NCBI GenBank assembly: GCA_030374805.1
Contig: JARGSG010000012.1
Span: 682,001 to 746,000, forward strand
DNA: 64,000 nucleotides
Direction: 5' to 3'
Source of the DNA: Gracilaria gracilis
Taxonomy: Eukaryota; Rhodophyta; Florideophyceae; Gracilariales; Gracilariaceae
Below are positions 1 through 10,590 of the stretch, piece by piece (the first letter of the stretch is position 1; each line of letters starts with the position of its first letter). Made by a program: the position numbers and the translations under genes. The notes under the pieces are model-generated. The model did not search any database. It worked only from the letters and a program-made list of their open reading frames with translations, and was not told the origin of the DNA.

Positions 1-1737
1 ACAACCTGCCTTCTCCAAGTCCAAAACCTCCTCACGCAGGGCCAGGGCAATCTGGTATGCCTGCTCCTCGCGAGATATGTCCTTCCTCGGGAAGGACCAG
101 TTCAAAATCGTAGTCGCTCCGGTAAGCATACCCTTCACCGGTTTCGTGGTCATCGACTGCGCACTCTTGAACTCGCGGATAGTCATCGACTCAGTACGAG
201 ACACATCACCGTAGACAATCGGAGGACGAACGTAGCGGTTGCCATAGCTCTGCACCCATCCATTGCTAGTGAAGGTAAAACCAGAGAGCTTGACACCAAA
301 GTACTCGACCATGTCAGTACGTTCCGGTTCACCATGAACGAAAACGTCCAAACCAAGGGCCTCCTGGATACCGATCACATATGCAAGTTCCTTGTCAACA
401 CGAGCGTTGTAATCCTCATCACTCATGAGTCCCTTTCGGTGTTGAGTATGCAAGCGACGGAGCTCGCGAGTTTGCGGGAACGACCCAATAGTGGTCGTAC
501 CGTACCCACCAGGAACGGTGAATTGCTGCGGACGACGCTCTTCAAACGTAGATGAACGGTTGAAGAGACTTTCGTCGACAGTAGTGCTGACAGCTTCTTG
601 AACAACCTTGTCCATCTCCGCTGGGGTCACTGACTTGGCTTTCGACGCCACGTCGTGAACGGTTCTCAACTTCTGTACAGCAAAGCTCAACTTGGAGCGA
701 ACTTCCTCCGGCAAGGCAGATTCAGCCTCAACGTCGACGGGCACGTACTGCAACGAGCAACTAGGCTGCACGGTAATTTGCACAGAATCACCCACCACAG
801 CCCTGACAGCGGCGAGTAGCGACGGACCAGAGACCTCATCAGTCCACACGGATCGGCCGTCAATCACACCAGCCCCCAGGCGAAGGTTGGATGGGAAGCC
901 ACATTGCTTGAGTGTAGCAATGTTGTTGCCACGCGTGAAGTCAAGAGAAATGGCTGAAAGCCCCGGCAGCTTGCTCACCCACGGGAACACATCGACGTGA
1001 ATGTCGTCAAAGAAGGTGACGAGGTTGAGCGGGAGGTTGGCCGCAGAAAGAGCACCATACGCGGTCTGATACAGAGACTTGAGCGACTGGGCTTCGGAGA
1101 GAACAAGAGCCGGTTCGTGGATCTGTACCTCAGCGACACCTCGAGCCTTGAGCGTTTGCAACAACTGGACGTACAACGGCAACAGTTTGTCCAGCATCTG
1201 CGCGGGTTCGATATCCGTGAGGCGGGAGATGTGAACGTAGGTGACCGGTCCAAGCACAACCGGGGCGACATGTTCAGCGCCAATCTCCTTCTGAGCAAAG
1301 TCGATCTGACGCAGATACTGGTCAAAGTTTGGCGACGGACAAATGTCGGCGTTGAGCTCCGGCACGAGGTAATGGTAGTTGGTACCAAAGTACTTGGACA
1401 TGTCCAAAGCGGGAGCTTGGTCGACGCCGCGAGCCATGGCGAAGTAGGTGTCAAGGCCCGGCGCAACGTTCTCGAAGCGGGACGGGATGCATCCAAGGCG
1501 GACGGTCCAGTCGAGAACGTGGTCATACATGGTGTGATCTCCGACGGCGACGGAGTTGACACCGGCGGAGCGCTGCGTTTGAAGCGCATCGTTGAGAACG
1601 GAGTCGGAAATGGCGTCGAGAGCAGCCTCGGTGATGATATCAGCCCAGTAGTTCTCGACGGCCTTCTTCATCTCGCGGTTACGGCCGATGCGCGGGTAAC
1701 CGAGCGTGGCGGTGGAACAGGCGGAAACTTCCTTCAT
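1..1737 (-). CDS. metE: Cobalamin-independent methionine synthase (MetE), N-terminal 579 residues; runs off the left edge
   Basis: Transfers a methyl group from 5-methyltetrahydropteroyltri-glutamate to homocysteine to make methionine, normally in the cytosol or plastid. The frame starts at ATG 1737 (Met-Lys-Glu-Val-Ser) and stays open to base 1. Family landmarks appear in order: LGYPRIGRNREMKKAVENYW near the start, NTNYHYLVPE-like GTNYHYLVPELNADI around residue 120, IHEPALVL in the N-terminal barrel, then GSFPQTRELRR opening the C-terminal barrel and the MLTGATTILNWSFPRKD segment. MetE proteins are about 755-765 residues, so roughly 180 residues including the last zinc-ligand region lie outside the window. 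No introns, in-frame stops or frame changes are visible, unlike the transposon genes nearby. Recognition is from the protein sequence and is firm. Confidence 0.96.
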   Translation of the reverse strand, partial: MKEVSACSTATLGYPRIGRNREMKKAVENYWADIITEAALDAISDSVLNDALQTQRSAGVNSVAVGDHTMYDHVLDWTVRLGCIPSRFENVAPGLDTYFAMARGVDQAPALDMSKYFGTNYHYLVPELNADICPSPNFDQYLRQIDFAQKEIGAEHVAPVVLGPVTYVHISRLTDIEPAQMLDKLLPLYVQLLQTLKARGVAEVQIHEPALVLSEAQSLKSLYQTAYGALSAANLPLNLVTFFDDIHVDVFPWVSKLPGLSAISLDFTRGNNIATLKQCGFPSNLRLGAGVIDGRSVWTDEVSGPSLLAAVRAVVGDSVQITVQPSCSLQYVPVDVEAESALPEEVRSKLSFAVQKLRTVHDVASKAKSVTPAEMDKVVQEAVSTTVDESLFNRSSTFEERRPQQFTVPGGYGTTTIGSFPQTRELRRLHTQHRKGLMSDEDYNARVDKELAYVIGIQEALGLDVFVHGEPERTDMVEYFGVKLSGFTFTSNGWVQSYGNRYVRPPIVYGDVSRTESMTIREFKSAQSMTTKPVKGMLTGATTILNWSFPRKDISREEQAYQIALALREEVLDLEKAGC

Positions 1738-1850
1738 ATCGGCAACGGCAAGAGTGGAGAAAAACGAAGCGAGGCGGATCGGGAGAAGTGGTGAAGGTGA
1801 AAGAGATGCAAGAGAAGAGCAGGCAAGTTGGCTTGGACGCGATTGCGCGC

Positions 1851-1860
1851 GTTTAAATAG
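1851..1860 (-). promoter_or_regulatory. TATA-like box upstream of metE
   Basis: On the minus strand this reads CTATTTAAAC, set in GC-rich DNA 114 to 123 bases before the metE ATG. Position and sequence suit a core promoter, but no other promoter element was identified and the transcription start is unknown. Confidence 0.4.
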
Positions 1861-2439
1861 CGCGGGCGACAGCGAGCGGAGAAAGCGAGACATGACTGAC
1901 ATTAGATGGCGGGTGTGAATTGCTGGCCCGGGCAAGCAGAGCCATCGGAGAGTGACACAGTTCTACAAGCGGTGGACGGCGGCGGGCAGGCGGACAAGTG
2001 TGAAAGACACATGGCGCGCCGGACCGCACGCGTGACTCCAATGCAGCGGGCGATGGATTCGAATCATTCGATAGATCCCGTGGTGAGTGGCGCTCGCAAC
2101 AAACGGTCACATGCGCCGGCCGGCGTGCAAGCTGCGCGCGCCGATGAACTTTATGTGCGGCTGCAGCTCGGCGTTGCGAAAGATTGTTTCACGGCGCGAC
2201 GAGACGAAACGGCGCTCGGCGATGCGCAAGATGGCGCGCGATCATCGCGCATCGTGCGGAACAGTATTCCTCGCCGTCCAATGCGCGCTTCCACGCGTGT
2301 ATAGCAGTGACGCATGCGTGCAACACGTGCACGCACGCAGCGCGTGTCGAACCAAAGCAAAACTTTTTCGCCAAAAGTACTAAACCTTGGCTCACTTTTG
2401 AAGTTATTAAAAACTTTTTGTCTTGTTTAAATGTAAACC

Positions 2440-2555
2440 TTTATTATTTCCGGCTTTTCAGACAGCTTACGCTCGATCTTCATTCTTTGCTCACGTGTGA
2501 AGGGCTAGAAATCATCTTCCCCTTCGTGCGATCAGCAGAACTGTCGCGCATAGAG
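2440..2555 (+). repeat. Dispersed repeat, inverted partner of 46783-46893
   Basis: About 110 bases beginning near CGGCTTTTCAGACAGCTTAC match the reverse complement of 46783-46893 at roughly nine bases in ten by eye. The partner lies just after the stop codon of the membrane-protein gene at 45020-46774. This copy stands alone, so it may be the leftover 3' flank of a lost paralogue, or a short non-autonomous mobile element. No terminal repeats were recognised. Confidence 0.6.
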
Positions 2556-3424
2556 GGTCTCAAAAAGACCAACTGTCCCCAACCCAATAATGATTAGACA
2601 GAATCAGTACTTCTGCTGCCGTCTCGGAGTGTTTATCTCCTTGTTTAACCCTTTTTAGCCCTGAAAAGTTATGCGTGTTAAAGCAACACATAATTTATGA
2701 TTGGGTTTCCAGCAAATCCTGCAAATGTTAGACCGCTATGTTTTCACTTTACTAGTATTTCAATCAGTAGACATAAGCAATTCAACGTTGTTGGAGATAT
2801 CCATATTAAAAGTAAACCACAACCAATGACTGGCTCTACTTTGAAACCTCTGTATCTCGTTTAAGATTGTGCTTTTCTTTCCTGCATAGTATGCCTAACT
2901 GCAATCATGCGGTTTTACAATTTGGGAGTGTTTCAAAAACAAAAGTTACTTATCGCCTTTTTACTGACGCCGAGATACGACCCAAAACTTTCAAATAAGC
3001 CCCCAAAACAGTCGCCACCTTTATTGCTCAGCACAAAAAGCGCTTTCAATTCGTTTTTGAATGAACAAGATTGATAAACAACAACAGAAGATACGGACAC
3101 TAGGTACCATCTGAAAAGAACTATGTTTCAAGAACCGTATTTCCAGCGTAGTACCGATCTACAATTTTCACTTTAAGATAGTTTCTTCTTGTATCATGCT
3201 GCTTTGACAAAACGGGCGGTAGCGATGGCCACGGGTTCCTATACAACACACCGTCTTAATCTTTTAACCTTGAAGCTGTATTGTTTGTTTGCAGCGGACA
3301 ATAAGACATTGATGACACCCTGTTACCAAAAACCGAAAACTTTCATATGAAGAACATCAGGTGTGCTGCGTTTGGCAGTAAAAACATGATACTTAGAAAG
3401 ACGCATTGCAGATGAAACAACAGA
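2556..3424. other. Intergenic stretch, nothing recognised
   Basis: AT-richer than its surroundings. No convincing reading frame, repeat or RNA gene was seen. The stretch 1861-2439 upstream of metE is GC-rich and likewise shows no gene beyond the presumed promoter. Confidence 0.5.
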
Positions 3425-5100
3425 TTATTGTGAGAGTAAACGCTTCCAATTTCTCCATACAACAGTAATTTCCGCTATGCAATTATTTGCCTTCGAACTT
3501 TCCTGTATTACCTGCATCATCTCTCTTGGAGTACTAACATCAGCACGTACAAGTTTTCTCTTCACATGACCAAACCAGCCATAGCACACATTTTTTGTGT
3601 GACCAGCCACAAGAAAGTAAAAAATGATTTCTTTTTCTAAGCCCACCAAGACTCTCCAAACTAGATAGGATAGCATAAAACGGTTCTTCTCTTGGCTACT
3701 ACAATTATTCGCTTGCAGTACTAGTATCTTTCCGTATGATCCGTCGTCCTTCAATAAAAAAGAAGGTTTTCTACAGAGTGGTGAAGCATCGACAGCACAG
3801 TGTTCTCTGTCTTCTCATTCGGCCAGTGACCCTCCACAAGTCCGTAAATATCTGTCATGCAATCGTTGCTACATGCCACTCCAAAGATGTCGAATTTAAG
3901 GACTTTTATGAATTGAAGCTGCCCAGGTTGCCTTTGCCGCTTCGGCAGTAGCACTTTCTCAGTGTACTCAAACACAAAGTGGCGTTGTTCGATTTTGTCA
4001 CTGTTTGGTGCTGCTTCATGCAGTGATCGATACAGACGAAATTATGTTTTTGCGTTCGTCAGGTGTTGCTGGAAAAATGCTTCTGCGGCTTGCTGTTGAA
4101 TGTATTCGGCTTCCGGCGAGGAGATTGTGTTTCGTAACCTCGTGCAGATGTCGCAAAAGTCAGAACCTGTCACAGCAATACTGAGTAGTGGCATATCGAA
4201 AGACCAGTGGCGTACAAACACACTAAAGGAAACCGGTCCGGTTGGCTTCTTGAAACGTTCAACGCGCTCAACGGCAGCATCACAAAGTTCACCCCATACC
4301 TCTCGGTACTGCACATGCAGTTTCTGCTTCGTAAAATGGGATGGAAGTACCCATATTGGGGATTTGTCGCATGATCCCCGGCCTCTGGGACACTCCATAC
4401 CAAAATCTCTCGCCACACTGACCAAGAATGCAGTTACCACCAATTGCTGAACGCCATACTTTCCATTTCGATTTCCCGCTTTCCTTTTGTTGTAGAGAGA
4501 AGGACGGCTGTGGTTGCTAACCTCTTCGGCGTGGCGGCGCAAGTTGATAGGACAGAGTTGCGTCACAACGGCGAAGGCGTTTAAGCAAACTCGTTTGCCC
4601 AATAATGCAAACACAGTTTGCGTTCTTGGTGCTACGCTTCGATCCGAATCACGTTTGCACATCCTTGATGAAATTGTCGCTTCTCGCACTAAATCATTTG
4701 ACATATCCCGCGGAGAGGAAAGTGCGAAGAACATCGCACGAACAAACGAGAAACGCTGACTGGTGTCCATTCTTTTGAAGTCTTCAGCGAAGCGGTGATG
4801 TGCTATACCCTTGCAGCTGTCGTGATTGCAGATGTGTTTGTCATAGTGAGCGTGAGCATCGTTTCGGGCAGATGCAGAAAGCGCAAGTATGTCTTCTGAG
4901 ACATTAATAGAGTTGAGCGCCGGTGGAGCCGTTGTCGCGCCGGTGATGGTATCAGTATGTCTATCAAGCGCATTCTCAATCAGGTTTGTCGCATCAAGCT
5001 CGTCATCGTAGTCACATGCAGTTCTGGCTTGTTCGGTATTGAGAGATGGAACGGTCAATGCGGCAGGATCGGTGTGCTCTGGGAGGGACTGGAAATCCAT
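3425..5100 (-). pseudogene. DUF7869-type transposon protein (RNase H-like), broken
   Basis: ATG 5100 opens a frame of about 350 codons with Cys/His pairs (CNHDSCKGIAHH and SDFCDICTRL), as in the metal-binding part of this transposon-associated family. The same frame continues past an in-frame TAA (4042-4044) into FEYTEKVLLP and the LKFDIFGV strand. It then shifts by one base in a run of T near 3755 and continues as ILVLQANNCSSQEKNR, then FLVAGHTKNVCYGWFG, to a stop at 3425. The usual family motif at the second site is HADNC..QNKN. Here it reads QANNC..QEKN, so the acidic residue is lost. A stop, a frame change and a missing catalytic residue together indicate a dead copy. The family name is from memory of the motif pattern. 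Confidence 0.7.
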
Positions 5101-5645
5101 CACCGGAGCTATGAAGCATTACCTGAGGAGTGGAACTTGTTCTGCCTGTATCTAAATAACGAGACTTTTCTGGATTTCAATGGTCTCGAGACCTCTGGCC
5201 AGTGTTTCTCGCCTAGTTTGCGCGCTGTATGTCCGTATAATCTAGAATGCTATCCAATAGAATGACAAGAAATGTAGCTTTCCAGCATTGTGCGTAACTC
5301 ACAATGCTGTGAAAATGCGATAAGATACTCTTGTTGTTGAAACTCTCCCATTTGAGAGCAACAACCTGAATTTGCATCCGCAATTTGGGTCGATGCGCAT
5401 TCTCACCGCTCCGGTTCATTACAAATACCCTACACCCGCCTGAACCCTTGGACTGTTCTTTGCCGGACAGGGTAGCTCTTGTGTTTGAAGAACATGATAC
5501 AGACAAAAACATGTTCGAAAACAAAATGGCAACAATATGTACCCAGTAGGACTGTAGCAAACCCAATGTTAGTAACGCTGTTGAGTGCAACTCCGACCGT
5601 GCTGGACGGGTGTATTGTAAAGTGTAAAACGACTACAAATTCGTT

Positions 5646-6059
5646 GTGGAAGCTTTCGGGCCAAAAGAAATAAAATTGTTGTGCAAAACAGTCCCATACT
5701 GTGCAAAATTGGTAGCATGCAGTGCGAGTTACTTGGCAAAACAGCACCTCATTCATAGAACTTTTGCACACAAACGAGAACTTGGTTTGTTTACTATGTT
5801 TCGTAACACCTCATATTTGGACTGCATCAGAACTTGGAAGAGCCAAGAACCAATGGGGCGGGGCAAACAAGCGAAAGCGCTTTGCATGGATGAACTGTTT
5901 GCATACTTGGGTCTGCAACTGGCGACTTCCGTGCACAGATTGAATCGACTTCAAGTTTACTGGAGCATGTCCGAACTGCTCGGTATATCCTTTTTCAAAA
6001 AGTTTATGTCACGAGATACACTCATGAACATACGAAGCGCATTACGCAGATATGTGTAG
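5646..6059 (+). pseudogene. piggyBac-like transposase, N-terminal remnant
   Basis: The frame carries DELFAYLGLQLATSVHRL, YWSMSELLGISFFKKFMSRD and LMNIRSALRRYV. This is the pattern of the piggyBac DDE_Tnp_1_7 domain start (FLG..LYMG..., YWS...LG.P....M...RF..I...L). No start codon can be chosen with confidence, and the frame closes at 6059. The next recognisable part of the same protein resumes about 770 bases downstream, so the gene is interrupted. The interval 5101-5645 upstream shows no gene. Confidence 0.6.
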
Positions 6060-6829
6060 TGCAATGCGCCAATGGGGAAAGAACCACGAAGACGTTCGGG
6101 ATCTTCCTCAGCCGAGGCAGCACAGTAGCAAAGCCCTTCCAGGGATGGAACGACGGAGTTGTTTTGTAAGGCCGAGGCGACCCTTCATGCCAGGCGTAGG
6201 AAGATAAACCAGAAGCTGGAATCCGTGTAAACGGTGCGTGCGTAACCTCAGATGAGGCGGTGTTCTACAGGGGTAGCAAGTGTAGACAGGTGTCAGCACG
6301 AGCCGCGGGTCGTGGAGAACAACCCGAAAAAGGGGAAAATAGAAAGGGGAAGTCACGAGAGTGACGGAGAGAGACGGCAAAGGCGGGCAAATCCTTACAC
6401 AAGGCGAACGCGACAAATAGCGGTGTAAGACCCCCACAATTGGGTTCGTTTGGTTCACGCAGGGCGGATAAACGGTCCGTATGCTACGGGATATCCCTCC
6501 GAGGAGGAGTTGGATACCGCCGAAGGGGAAGAGTCTAGAGCCAACCCTGGTTGGAGAGATCTACTTGGTGGCGGGGCCCACTTGCCCCGACACTATATAG
6601 TGTGTAGCTAACCTCCCGTACTGTACGGCAAATACTATAATAATCTAGAATACTCCCATAAAGGGTGCAGAAATACCAGCAATGCTGTGCCACCCTCCTG
6701 GACTCTGCCGTGTCCCACGTGTCCCATCCACCAACGTAGCCATCGTATGTAGTCATAATTGACCCAGCCGACATGTTGGAAAATAACTAAGTCGCGGGAA
6801 TCCCTCAAGGAGGGGGTTGCACTTCAATC
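6060..6829. other. Insertion of unknown type inside the piggyBac remnant
   Basis: About 770 bases separate two parts of the piggyBac-like protein. They contain no convincing reading frame. A TATA-like palindrome CACTATATAGTG lies near 6591. No terminal repeats or target duplication were recognised, so the type of insert is open. Confidence 0.35.
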
Positions 6830-7430
6830 TGCTACATACGACCCAGACATTTCTGGGTTGGATCCGCTATGGCACAGCCATACGCTTCCTGAACACTTTG
6901 CGCGAGATGCAGCCTCTCTGGCTGTGTCTTTGGGGGTGAGTTCATTGGATGAGAATACAATGAGATGCAAGGGACGAATTGCTGCACTTTCCTACATCAA
7001 GAGCAACCCGGTAAAGTTTAGGATTAGCTTTTACACGATTTTTGGTTGGTGTCACGCGTATCTCCATAGTCTGCAGAGTAACGGGTATGGGAATAGAAGC
7101 AGGCAGACTCCGGTACAAAGATATACACATTTGTTCGCAACATTCGCGGTGCAATGGAGCAAAAAATAGATGGCACTCTATTGCCAAAAACAACCACTTC
7201 AGCTCTACGGTGTACCCAAATGGCACACGAAACCCAATAAAATCCCACACAAGATGCAGAACGGCTCATGTTGATGGATACTTTTTATACGCACCACGTC
7301 TGGGCGCGTCAACTTGAAAGCTTCAGTAACAAAGAATGTAAATTTCTTGGCACTGTTCGATTTATGAAGGTTGACGGCATAAATCTTCCTGCTTTGAGGA
7401 AACCAGTTGTGTGGTACAGTTAGAGGCACC
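6830..7430 (+). pseudogene. piggyBac-like transposase, central remnant
   Basis: One frame reads GLDPLWHSHTLPEHFARD, then SSLDENTMRCKGR and YIKSNPVKFRISFYTIFGW. This matches the piggyBac core (D-E-x-M...KGR...YxPxKP.K.G). After a stop at 7169 and a frame change it resumes with LLMDTFYTHHVWARQL and KECKFLGTVRFMKVDG, the family's VDNFYTS..L......GT+R block. It then decays. The order and spacing fit a single gene that has lost its frame at least twice. Confidence 0.6.
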
Positions 7431-7781
7431 CAATTGGTGGTTGAGTACCGTGACGGATTGTGCCACGTGGGTTGCTAATCAGAAATCTAACTGTAGATAT
7501 AACCATATAGGATAGCTAATATAATTACTAGAATAGGTGGATATTTTAGTGAGGTGCGCCATTGGTGTGGAACCTGAACGTGGTACACGTGGGTACCACG
7601 CTGGAAGTTGAGCCCCACTCACCCTTACGGTTAGTGTGGCGCTCCCTCCCCACTGGATTTTTAAAAGTCACGCACCTTCTGGCTAACTCTAAGACCGCTC
7701 GGTTTCTGCAGTCAACCTAGTGGTTTAGCTAAATCCTTTCAGGCTTCACTATCTCGCCGTGCGCCGTACTCCGGACCTACC
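7431..7781. other. Non-coding stretch before the LTR
   Basis: No gene seen. It contains the perfect inverted repeat GTGGTAC...GTACCAC around a CACGTG core at about 7578-7597. This could be regulatory or a remnant of a transposon end, and I cannot decide which. Confidence 0.3.
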
Positions 7782-8331
7782 TGTAGTATAGTGGGCCCGA
7801 GTTGGGGCGCGGTGTATACGATTGGCCGTTCACGTACAAAGGGGTAGTGCACTGTGGGCCGGTGCAGTGGCACCGCGACGTGTACGATTTGGTGATCGAG
7901 TGCCGGACGGGTTGGCATAGGGTACAAGTTGGATACGTGTGCAAATTTTGTGGTGCTGGATAGTGACAATGCAAGTTAGACCGATCGTAAAGTAATCAGT
8001 AGGGGGCCTAGACCCGATAATTAGTTTTAGCTCGGATCTCCCTAGGCCCAAATCGTAAACGACAAGCATTTTCTGCCGAACGTCTTCCTTGTCAACTTCC
8101 ATTACAATAGACCGCATGGCTACTCCTTTATTGGGTTTATCAGACCGTTCGTACCCTTCGACACGTTCCTGTACGTGCCTTGTGATACCAACCGTCACTC
8201 TCCTCTCGACCGCCCGGTGCTTCCGCCCCCCCTCTCCGCTCGGACTCATTACAGTCACACGACTGTACGCTGCCGCTACTCCCGTTTCAAGACCGCTTCG
8301 GAATCTCTCCCTTTTTGTGCATTATACCACA
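7782..8331 (+). mobile_element. 5' LTR of a gypsy-type retroelement (550 bp)
   Basis: Begins TGTAGTATAG and ends TATACCACA, so the LTR carries short imperfect inverted ends (TGT-GTATA / TATAC-ACA). The solo LTR at 39073-39624 is a diverged homologue over its whole length, which fixes both borders. It is followed after one base by a primer-binding-like site and then by a gag frame. The matching 3' LTR is not in the window, because the element is interrupted at about 10,338. Confidence 0.8.
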
Positions 8332-8332
8332 T

Positions 8333-8351
8333 TGGTCTCCTGACCTAGAAG
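8333..8351 (+). promoter_or_regulatory. Primer-binding-like site of the LTR element
   Basis: TGGTCTCCTGACCTAGAAG directly follows the LTR. The second gypsy-type element has almost the same sequence at the same place (62638-62656, two differences). A TGG start just inside an LTR is the hallmark of a tRNA primer site. I could not assign the tRNA. Confidence 0.55.
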
Positions 8352-8555
8352 TGGAATTCGAGACCGTATGGAGTAGCAGAACCAATCGTAGGACCGATAC
8401 GTACAGTATGAGTCATCGTCCGTACGGAGAAATGGGTGAAGGGTCTTTGGTGGAAAAAGACTCCGCAAAGTCCGTCCGTACCGGTCGCAATTCGCGCCGC
8501 TTCGGATGCCGCTTCGGTTGGCCACCGGAGCACCCAAAGTAACGCGACGGCCTAC

Positions 8556-10349
8556 ATCATGCCTTCAAAGGAGCCCGAACGGATGATCCAAGACGGTTCC
8601 GCACGTAACAGGTCAAAGTCCGAACGGAACGACGACGGGACAATTGCTCTCGCCCCCTTTCCCGGAACAGAGAAGACGCCGCGGGGCGAACCTGGCTCCG
8701 CGCCGCCACTCGTTACTGAACAGACTACCGCACGGGAACTCTATGTACCCAAGGACCGAATCCCGGCGCTTCTGCACCAGGATATTCCACCAATCGTACA
8801 CGATATGGTCAGGAATGTCCTGAAGACAGACCGTTCGGAACCTGCTACGTCAGCTCTGAACAGTACACTGGCCGCACTGGTAGCTCAGCTACCGACTCAC
8901 CCACACAAATCTTTAATTGACCGTAGGGAAAATGCACCCGCTCGCGGCGAAAGTCAACACCGACCAGAACTGAAGAAGGTCCCGACGAAGGGTCCGACCG
9001 GAGTGTACCTTCCGCCAGTCAACCCGCAGGACGATTCGAACGGAAGCCCTGGAGATTTTTCCGACGAAAGAAGGAATCGCCGCTGCAGAGGCGGTACACC
9101 GAGCAGAAGTTCCGATTCGTATGACGCGCCCCGTAAACGAAAGGATCGTCGCCGCCAGAGAAGGCGACGATCAGCCAGAACAGACTCGGACTCTTCGAAG
9201 TCATCGTTGGATGACGACCGCACGGATTCGGAAGTCGACCGACACTCCCGCGGCCTTCGACGGAGAAGGAAGTCCGATCGGTATCGTTCCCGTTTGGACA
9301 GGTTGATGCTGAAACGCATCCTGCCCTTGAAAGAGGAGTTCGCCAAAGTGGTAGACTACCGTATGTACAGGTTGCTTCGAAGGAGCCAGACGTACAATTC
9401 ACGGGTGGCGCGCAAGATTGCGCGCTACCAGGAGAAATTGAATGTCCAGATGAAGGGTCATTTCTTTTACGGGACAGATCCGATTTCGGTGCTCAATTTC
9501 TTGCAGCGGTTTAAGACCGCCTGAAACCATAAGGGACTCACTGAGGGGGCAGCCCTCTGGTGTTTCCAGTTTTACCTGACCGGACCGGCCCACGCTCTGG
9601 TTCAGTCTTGGCTCGAAGGTGAGTCTGGCGCTATCGACCGTACCCGGGATGAGTCTCTTCATACGTACGAAGAGGTAGTCAACTTCCTGTTGACCACGTA
9701 CGCAACGGATGAGATCATTTCCGATGCGGCCGCAGAGGTCACCCTCTACCGCCAAGCGTCAGGCATGTCCGAAACGGAATTCGGCCAGAAGTTCTGGACG
9801 AAAGCCCTCCGTTGCGGAAATGTCTTTACCGATCGGAATTTGAAGGGGATCTTCGTTGAAGGTCTCCTTGCCGCCATACAGTCAAAGGTGAGGAATCATC
9901 TCACCTCGCATCCCAATATCAGATACTACGCACTTGCCCGCTACGCGGAGTTGTACAGGGACACCCATCGTGCCTCACGTCGACAGTCCTTTCGGGTCGA
10001 TACCCAAAAACCAACCGTTCGGAAAGAGTCTTCTTGTACCACCCGGAAGGTTCACAGTATCGATACCCCGTCGGAATCGATCTATTCCGTATCGGATGAA
10101 GACGAGGAACATGTCCTCGCGGTGTCCCACGCGTCCTCCATGCCCTCGCCTCCGACAACGCCTTCGGCCTCAACGCCTGCTCAGTCCGTTCGGTGTTATG
10201 CTAGCCCCGCCAGCTCCCGGGTGCAACAACCCCAGGGGCAGGCACCAGTTAGACCATGTCGGATTTGCCTCTCACGAGAGCCCAACTGTTCTCAGTTGCT
10301 CCCACCGAACCTAAAGGAGAACGTCGGTGTTCTCGGAATGCTAGTTTAG
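8556..10349 (+). pseudogene. Gag of gypsy-type LTR element, one in-frame stop, truncated by transposon insertion
   Basis: Structural capsid protein of an LTR retroelement. ATG 8556 begins a polar Ser/Arg-rich N-terminus with an RRRQRRRRS-type basic tract. Next comes a capsid-like part (GTDPISVLNFLQRF, WCFQFYLTGPAHALVQSW, EEVVNFLLTTYA). The frame is continuous except for an in-frame TGA at 9522-9524, after which the conserved capsid sequence carries on without a gap. A Pro/Ser-rich tail follows. The last true gag codon is GGA at 10336-10338. The closing TAG lies inside the terminal box of the 17-kb element, so gag is cut by that insertion. No protease or polymerase is present. Confidence 0.75.
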
Positions 10350-10501
10350 TATGCTTGATCGCTAGTTTTGAAAATAAAAGTCCAAAAAAACTAGCACTTT
10401 TGCGGTTTGCGCTGGTTGGCAAGGCAAAAAAATTTTTTTTGGAAATAACGTTTCCGTTCAGTGCAGTTCAAACTTCACCTACTGGAGTTGAAGGCTAGTT
10501 T
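10339..10501. repeat. Left subterminal GCTAGTTT boxes
   Basis: Boxes at 10340-10347 and 10361-10368 (direct), 10388-10395 (inverted) and 10494-10501 (direct). Clustered short repeats at transposon ends usually bind the transposase. The first three match the right end in order and orientation. Confidence 0.7.
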
Positions 10502-10590
10502 GCAGTTCTTCTGCCACCGCTCGTAACTTTACATTCACCACACTCGTCAAAAGCACTCTAAAAAATTACGGACCCACCACCAGCGCTCCC

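Noticed and set aside
6774-6790. TGTTGGAAAATA, a typical start of a copia LTR
   Set aside because: It is followed within 60 bases by piggyBac coding sequence. No LTR end, primer site or partner was found.
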